From an uncultured Clostridia bacterium (GTDB lineage Bacteria; Bacillota; Clostridia; Christensenellales; Aristaeellaceae), in the NCBI GenBank assembly GCA_937934775.1, contig CALGYL010000122.1:1-18546 (forward strand): DNA of 18,546 bases, read 5' to 3'. Shown here piece after piece: positions 14,436-18,546 of this stretch. A program made the translations under genes and the position numbers. The stretch's first letter is position 1. Each line of letters starts with the position of its first letter. Under the pieces are notes generated by a model, which searched no databases, was not told the origin of the DNA, and saw nothing but the letters and a program-made list of their open reading frames with translations.

Positions 14436-15284
14436 ATGAAAACCGATCGTGAACTCAAGGCGCTGGCGGCGCGAATCCGCATCGGCGCGGTGGAGGAATT
14501 CAAGGCCAGGGGCTTTGGCCACGTGGGCGGCGCGCTCAGCGTGTGCGACCTGCTTGCGGTATTGTACGGCGATGTGATGCGCTATCGCCCAGAGGAGCCC
14601 CACTGGCCGGGGCGGGACAAGCTGGTGTGCTCCAAAGGCCACGCGGGCCCCGCAATCTACGCAGCGCTGGCCATTGAGGGCTTTTTCCCCTATGAGGACA
14701 TCAAAACGCTCAACCAGCCCGGAACCCGCTTCCCCAGCCACTGCGACCGCAACAAAACCCCCGGCATCGATATGACCACCGGCTCTCTGGGCCAGGGCAC
14801 GTCGCTGGCGGTGGGCATGGCGATGGGTGACAGACTTAAAGGCCGGGACAGCCGAACCTTCCTGATTGTGGGCGACGGCGAGCTGGACGAGGGCCAGGTG
14901 TGGGAGGCCGCGATGCTTGCGGCGTCCCGCGGGCTCTCCAACATGATCTGGTTCATCGACTATAACAAAAAGCAGTTGGACGGCTGCTGCTGCGATATTC
15001 TCAAACCCTTCGACCTGGGCAAGAAATTTGAAGCCTTCGGCTTCCACACCCAGAACGTCCCCGGCGGCGACATCGGCGCGATCCGCCAGGCCATTGCGAA
15101 CTGCGACGGGTCGGGCGCGGCGCCCCACGCGGTGGTGCTGGACGGCGTCAAGGGCGCGGGCATCCGGGAAGTGGAAGAGACCGTCGCCAACCACAGCATG
15201 AACGTGTCGCCCGAGACCTGCGACCGCTGGCTGAGCGGCCTGCGGGCGGAGCTTCAGGCGCTGGAAGGAGGCGAGGGCGCATGA
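14436..15284 (+). CDS. Transketolase N-terminal (ThDP-binding) subunit
   Basis: A 282-residue subunit corresponding to the PP domain of transketolase, as found in the split two-gene enzymes of many Firmicutes. Landmarks are FGHVGGALSVCDLLAVLYG (27-45), CSKGHAGPAIYA, GIDMTTGSLGQG (110-121), and the ThDP/Mg motif GDGELDEGQ followed by FIDYNK. The motif that usually reads LQGHPD in this subunit family is FPSHCD here (99-104), close to the substrate channel, so the substrate may be unusual. The ATG at 14436 follows AAGGAGG. Its stop codon overlaps the start of the second subunit (ATGA), so equal expression is expected. Split transketolases with non-standard donors are known from sulfoquinovose (SqwGH) and apiose (AptAB) pathways. 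Confidence 0.9.
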   Translation: MKTDRELKALAARIRIGAVEEFKARGFGHVGGALSVCDLLAVLYGDVMRYRPEEPHWPGRDKLVCSKGHAGPAIYAALAIEGFFPYEDIKTLNQPGTRFPSHCDRNKTPGIDMTTGSLGQGTSLAVGMAMGDRLKGRDSRTFLIVGDGELDEGQVWEAAMLAASRGLSNMIWFIDYNKKQLDGCCCDILKPFDLGKKFEAFGFHTQNVPGGDIGAIRQAIANCDGSGAAPHAVVLDGVKGAGIREVEETVANHSMNVSPETCDRWLSGLRAELQALEGGEGA

Positions 15285-16240
15285 TCGTCTACAACGGTGA
15301 AATGGATCCCCGGGCGTTCAAGGACGTGCTGGGCGCGATCATCGCGGACATTCTGGACAAGGATCCCGACGCCATCTACCTGGACGCGGATCTGATGAGC
15401 TGCATCGGCACCTCCAAATACGCGAGCCTGCACCCCGACAGGGCCATCCAGTGCGGCATCGCCGAGGCCAACATGATCGGTGTGGCCTCTGGCCTCGCGG
15501 CGGCGGGCTTCAAGCCCATCGCGCATTCCTTCGGTACCTTCGCGTCCCGCCGCTGCTTTGACCAGGCGTTCCTCTCGGCCGGCTACGCGAAAAACGACAT
15601 CACCATCATCGGCACCGATCCGGGTGTCTGCGCATCTTTCAACGGCGGTACCCACATGCCCTTTGAGGACATGGCGCTCTACCGCGCGCTGCCCGGCGCC
15701 ACGGTGCTGGACATCACCGACACGGTGATGCTAGAGACCGTCCTGCGCCAGTGCCAGGAGCGCCCGGGCGTCAAGTACATCCGCGTCGGCCGCAAAAACA
15801 ACGCGAAGGTTTATGGGGAAGGCTCGCTCCTGCCCATCGGCAAGGCCGTGACGCTTCTGAAAGGCCCGGATCTGACCATTGCCGCCTGCGGCATCATGGT
15901 TGGCGAGGCGCTGCGCGCCGCCGGGATGCTGATGAGCCAGGGCATCCGCTGTACGGTACTGGACATGTTCACCGTCAAGCCACTGGATCGGGACGCGCTG
16001 CTCGCCTCCGTCAAGGAAACCGGCGCGGTGGTCACCTGTGAAAACCACAACCGGGTTGGCGGGTTGTACGCTGCCGTCAGCGAAACGCTGGCCGCGAAGT
16101 ACCCGTCTCCGGTGGAGTACGTGGCGGTGGAAGATGAATTCGGCGAGGTCGGTCCCCAGGATTATCTGCAAAAGCGCTTCGGCCTGACGGCGGAGCACAT
16201 CGTGGAAAAGGCGCGCGCAGCGCTGGCCCGCAAGCGGTAA
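15281..16240 (+). CDS. Transketolase C-terminal (pyrimidine-domain) subunit with altered donor/acceptor site
   Basis: A 319-residue subunit with the pyrimidine-binding and C-terminal transketolase domains. The ThDP-activating glutamate is Glu62 in CGIAEANMIGVASG. The SFGTFASRR segment, GIMVGEAL and ENHNRVGGLYAAV are standard. The substrate loop is not: residues 112-125 read TDPGVCASFNGGTH, where ordinary transketolases read TH(A/D)(S/G)I..GEDG.(T/S)H. By ungapped alignment with yeast transketolase this changes His469 to Asp and Asp477 to Asn and keeps His481. The start ATG overlaps the first subunit's stop, and AAGGAGG lies 9 nt upstream. I infer that with its partner it moves the C2 unit of 2-deoxy-5-keto-D-gluconate to glyceraldehyde-3-P; ordinary pentose-phosphate activity is the alternative. 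Confidence 0.9.
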   Translation: MIVYNGEMDPRAFKDVLGAIIADILDKDPDAIYLDADLMSCIGTSKYASLHPDRAIQCGIAEANMIGVASGLAAAGFKPIAHSFGTFASRRCFDQAFLSAGYAKNDITIIGTDPGVCASFNGGTHMPFEDMALYRALPGATVLDITDTVMLETVLRQCQERPGVKYIRVGRKNNAKVYGEGSLLPIGKAVTLLKGPDLTIAACGIMVGEALRAAGMLMSQGIRCTVLDMFTVKPLDRDALLASVKETGAVVTCENHNRVGGLYAAVSETLAAKYPSPVEYVAVEDEFGEVGPQDYLQKRFGLTAEHIVEKARAALARKR

Positions 16241-16253
16241 GCCGATTTCAGGA

Positions 16254-16289
16254 CTGAGGCCCCGCGCCTTGGAAAGCGCGGGGCCTCGG
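16254..16289 (+). terminator. 14-bp GC-rich hairpin after the transketolase genes (copy A)
   Basis: GAGGCCCCGCGC (16256-16267) pairs with GCGCGGGGCCTC (16276-16287), extended by two outer pairs, around loop CTTGGAAA. It begins 14 nt after the stop codon. No T tract follows, so it may act as a 3'-end stabiliser or factor-dependent terminator. A related copy occurs at 16490-16519. Confidence 0.65.
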
Positions 16290-16290
16290 A

Positions 16291-16321
16291 GCATCAAAAA
16301 ATCTTGCGGATTTGTTGATGC
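16291..16321 (+). terminator. A/T-rich hairpin directly downstream of copy A
   Basis: GCATCAA (16291-16297) pairs with TTGATGC (16315-16321), and AAATC (16299-16303) with GATTT (16309-16313), with one A-G mismatch between the helices and a 5-nt loop. Its right arm contains the first copy of the 13-bp repeat GGATTTGTTGATG. Confidence 0.45.
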
Positions 16322-16489
16322 GAAAGGTAGCAACTGCGTGCGCCTGAAATTCTCTTGAATTTCCGTGCGGCGTACTGACTGATGATACCGTTTCCACCAC
16401 CGGTGTGCGCTATTTCCGGTAGAAACACGCCGCCGGTGCACAGGTCGCCGGAAACGATGGAAGCAGGATGAGGATTTGTTGATGGTCTG

Positions 16490-16519
16490 AAGCCCCACGC
16501 ATTGGCAAGCGTGGGGCTT
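16490..16519 (+). terminator. Covarying second hairpin copy with downstream T tracts (copy B), likely transcription terminator
   Basis: AAGCCCCACGC (16490-16500) pairs with GCGTGGGGCTT (16509-16519) around loop ATTGGCAA. It resembles copy A, with two base changes in the left arm each matched by a compensating change in the right arm. TTTT and TTTTT runs follow at 16528-16531 and 16536-16540, somewhat far from the stem. Confidence 0.6.
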
Positions 16520-16572
16520 GGGTGGTGTTTTGGCCTTTTTCATGGCAATCACGGCAAATGTCCGGCTGCGCT

Positions 16573-16601
16573 TTGATATTTACCGCAATCTATGCTATAA
16601 T
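16573..16601 (+). promoter_or_regulatory. Strong sigma-A promoter of the ABC exporter gene
   Basis: TTGATA (16573-16578), a 17-bp spacer and a perfect TATAAT (16596-16601) with an extended TGC just before it. The predicted start is near 16608, about 37 nt before the ATG. It separates the exporter from the iol transcription unit. Confidence 0.8.
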
Positions 16602-16644
16602 CGAAATGTTATAGTTGATTAACCGGGTCCCCCCGAAAGGAGAG

Positions 16645-18495
16645 ATGGATTTGGCGAGGCTGCCTCGCGGCTTCCTGACCGAGGAAGAAAGGAAAAACCG
16701 CCCCAAAATTACAAAGGAACTGCTTTCTCGCATTTTCGCGTACCTGAAGCCATACTGGAAGCAGCTTCTTTTGGTGTTTGTTTCCATCATCGCCTCGTCG
16801 ATCCTGGGCCTGTACCCATCAATCATCACCGGTAAAATCGTCGATCAGACGGTGCTCGGGCGTGATATAGGGGTGCTGGTCAATCTGATGCTGATGGCCG
16901 GCGGCGCGCTGGTCGCCTCTCAGGTGATCGGCGTACTGGAGAGCTACATCAACATCTGGATTTCGCAGCGCATCATCTTCGACATGAAAAACCAGATGTA
17001 CAGGCATCTGCAGGGCATGCCGCACGCGTTTTTCACCACGGAAAAGCAGGGTGACATCGTCACCCGCATGAATGGCGATGTAAACGGCGTTTCGACGGTG
17101 CTGTCCAGCACCATGTCCAACATACTCTCGAACGTCACAGTCGTCGTGACCACGATGGTGGCGCTGTTCTCAATGAGCTGGCAGCTGGCGCTGCTCGGCG
17201 TTCTGGCGATACCGCTGCTCATCCTGCCCACCAAAGAGGTCGGCAAAACCCGCTGGCAGCTCCTCTCCAAGGGGCAGGCCAAGACCGATGAGTTGAACCA
17301 GATCATCAACGAAACGCTGTCGGTCAGCGGTTCGCTGCTCACAAAGCTCTTCACCCGCGAGGACAAGGACTTCGAGCAGTTCAAGCGCGTCAACGAAGAA
17401 GTGTCTCTGTGGGCCACCCGCGAGCAGCGCTCGGGCAAGTGGTTCAAGATGATGATGGGCATGTTCTCGCAGGCGGGTCCGCTGCTCATCTACTGCGCGG
17501 GCGGCTTTATGATCCTCAAGGGCATGGACACCAAGCTGAGCGTTGGTGTAATCACCTCCACTGTCGCGCTGGTCAACCGTCTGTACAAGCCACTCCAGAG
17601 CCTGACCGACGTGCAAGTGGACGTCACCCGTTCGATGGCGCTGTTCACCCGCATTTTTGACTATCTGGACCGCAAAAACACCATTCTCAACAAGCCCAAC
17701 GCCGTCAGGCCCGTGCTGGAGAAGTCCGACATCCGGTTTGACCATGTGCAATTCGCTTACGCGCAGGGCATGGAGATCCTGAAGGACATCGACTTTACGC
17801 TGCACGGCGGCGAGATGTTTGCAATCGTCGGCCCGTCCGGCGCGGGAAAATCCACGTTGGTCAACATGATCCCCAGACTCTACGACGTGACGGGCGGATC
17901 CGTGAAGATCCAGGAAGTTGACGTGCGTGACATCGACCTGGAATATCTCCGGAGCGGCATCGGCATGGTGACGCAGGATACCTACCTCTTCAACGGCACC
18001 ATCGAGGAAAACCTCCGTTGTGCCAAAGAAGATGCGACGACGGAAGAATTGGAAGCCGCATGCCGCGTGGCCAGCATTCACGATTTTATTACCGCGCAGC
18101 CCGACGGGTATCAGACGCGGGTCGGCAACCGCGGCCTCAAACTGTCGGGCGGCGAGAAGCAGCGCATGTCGATTGCCCGCGTAATCCTGAAAGATCCCAA
18201 AATTCTGATCCTGGACGAGGCTACGTCTTCCCTTGACTCCATCAGCGAGAGCCACATTCAGGACGCACTGGACGCCTTGATGAAGGGGCGCACCTCCATC
18301 GTCATCGCGCACCGGCTTTCGACGGTGCTGGCGGCGGATCAGATTCTGGTCATCTCCGACGGCGAGATCAAGGAACGCGGCCGCCACGAAGAGCTGATGG
18401 CCTTGAAAGGCATCTACCGCGAGTTGTTTGAAACCCAGTTCCGCCGGGCCATCGACATGCACAACGAAGCCATAGAAGGCGAAAAGGATAACTGA
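16645..18495 (+). CDS. ABC-type exporter, fused membrane and ATPase domains (MsbA/multidrug half-transporter)
   Basis: A 616-residue type IV ABC exporter half. About residues 30-320 form the six-helix membrane domain with the GDIVTRMNGDVNGV coupling region. The ATPase domain has Walker A GPSGAGKST (near residue 396), the Q-loop VTQDTYLFNGTIEEN, signature LSGGEKQ (near 500), Walker B ILILDEATSSLD (near 520) and H-loop IVIAHRLST. It works as a homodimer or with another half; a partner gene may follow beyond the window edge, but none is visible in the last 51 bases. The ATG at 16645 lies very close to AAAGGAG; a TTG two codons later (16651) is better spaced and could be the real start. The substrate is unknown (lipid, peptide or drug). 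It has its own promoter and no evident link to inositol use. Confidence 0.9.
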   Translation: MDLARLPRGFLTEEERKNRPKITKELLSRIFAYLKPYWKQLLLVFVSIIASSILGLYPSIITGKIVDQTVLGRDIGVLVNLMLMAGGALVASQVIGVLESYINIWISQRIIFDMKNQMYRHLQGMPHAFFTTEKQGDIVTRMNGDVNGVSTVLSSTMSNILSNVTVVVTTMVALFSMSWQLALLGVLAIPLLILPTKEVGKTRWQLLSKGQAKTDELNQIINETLSVSGSLLTKLFTREDKDFEQFKRVNEEVSLWATREQRSGKWFKMMMGMFSQAGPLLIYCAGGFMILKGMDTKLSVGVITSTVALVNRLYKPLQSLTDVQVDVTRSMALFTRIFDYLDRKNTILNKPNAVRPVLEKSDIRFDHVQFAYAQGMEILKDIDFTLHGGEMFAIVGPSGAGKSTLVNMIPRLYDVTGGSVKIQEVDVRDIDLEYLRSGIGMVTQDTYLFNGTIEENLRCAKEDATTEELEAACRVASIHDFITAQPDGYQTRVGNRGLKLSGGEKQRMSIARVILKDPKILILDEATSSLDSISESHIQDALDALMKGRTSIVIAHRLSTVLAADQILVISDGEIKERGRHEELMALKGIYRELFETQFRRAIDMHNEAIEGEKDN

Positions 18496-18546
18496 TACTA
18501 AAGGAAAACATTAATCACTCCAAAGCGCCAAGGGGTTTTCGATGCA

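Larger units (their letters stand above)
16241..16572. other. Structured non-coding region closing the iol gene set
   Basis: No convincing coding frame is visible. The region holds three strong hairpins (annotated separately), a 13-bp direct repeat GGATTTGTTGATG (16308-16320 and 16472-16484), a small GAAATTC/GAATTTC hairpin (16346-16352 with 16357-16363), and a long-range pairing CGTTTCC/GGAAACG (16389-16395 with 16450-16456) that encloses several CCGGTG elements. It may be terminators only, or it may include a small RNA. T runs at 16528-16531 and 16536-16540 near the end suit termination of plus-strand transcription. Confidence 0.5.

Noticed and set aside
14436..16240. Transketolase as one gene broken by a frameshift.
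   Set aside because: Each half has its own ribosome-binding site and they overlap by ATGA at the natural domain boundary. Split transketolases are a normal form.
10616..16240. GAPDH, PGK and transketolase homologues as plain glycolysis / pentose-phosphate genes that happen to lie beside iol genes.
   Set aside because: Not excluded, but less likely: archaeal-type paralogues, altered substrate residues in PGK and transketolase, a LarA gene among them and the lack of iolC/J/A fit a dedicated pathway better.
14436..16240. Sulfoquinovose (sulfo-transketolase) or apiose pathway locus.
   Set aside because: No sulfoquinovosidase, SF/SE isomerase, sulfolactaldehyde enzyme, apiose isomerase or apulose kinase is present, while four clear inositol genes are.
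16615..16644. TTG at 16615 as the ABC exporter start.
   Set aside because: It precedes the ribosome-binding site AAAGGAG (16636-16642), so initiation at 16645 (or TTG 16651) is more likely.
1..18546. CRISPR arrays, tRNA or rRNA genes, insertion sequences, phage genes.
   Set aside because: No regularly spaced repeats, cloverleaf, rRNA blocks, transposase or integrase motifs were seen.

Overview
The window is 18.5 kb of GC-rich bacterial DNA with strong Shine-Dalgarno sites, tightly packed co-directional genes, a DeoR-type regulator and split transketolase subunits. This looks like a high-GC member of the Clostridia (Firmicutes), probably an uncultured gut-type anaerobe. That placement is inferred from gene style and not from a marker gene.

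Layout. Positions 1-1146 hold the tail of an ICMT/PEMT-like membrane methyltransferase, a six-helix membrane protein of unknown function and a small zinc-ribbon protein. A repeat-rich hairpin region (1150-1320) separates them from a convergent DeoR-family regulator (1322-2107, minus strand). The 234-bp divergent region 2108-2341 carries good sigma-A-type promoters in both directions. From it runs one long plus-strand gene set, 2342-16240: a ribose/inositol-type ABC importer (binding protein, double ATPase, permease), then iolE, iolB, iolD and iolG, then an archaeal-type (type II) GAPDH homologue, an archaeal-type PGK homologue, a LarA-type nickel racemase homologue, and the two halves of a split transketolase. 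A 400-bp structured region with two covarying hairpin copies closes the set. A separately promoted ABC exporter (16645-18495) follows.

How the genes may work together (inference). The iol genes convert myo-inositol to 2-deoxy-5-keto-D-gluconate (DKG), but the usual next steps, iolC kinase, iolJ aldolase and iolA dehydrogenase, are absent. DKG is an unphosphorylated ketose with fructose-like configuration at the two carbons that matter to transketolase. If the split transketolase moves its terminal C2 unit to glyceraldehyde-3-P, the products are xylulose-5-P and (R)-3-hydroxy-4-oxobutanoate (D-malate semialdehyde). That aldehyde is D-GAP with the phosphoester replaced by a carboxylate. The GAPDH-like enzyme could oxidise it with phosphate to D-malyl-1-phosphate, the PGK-like enzyme could recover ATP and release D-malate, and the LarA homologue could racemise D- to L-malate for fermentation through fumarate and succinate. 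Each of the five genes after iolG then has a step, and the stereochemistry predicts the need for a racemase. Active-site positions that contact substrate phosphate in the normal enzymes appear changed in the PGK and transketolase homologues. I know of no described inositol pathway of this form. It is the main discovery candidate here: the gene content is seen directly, the chemistry is inferred.
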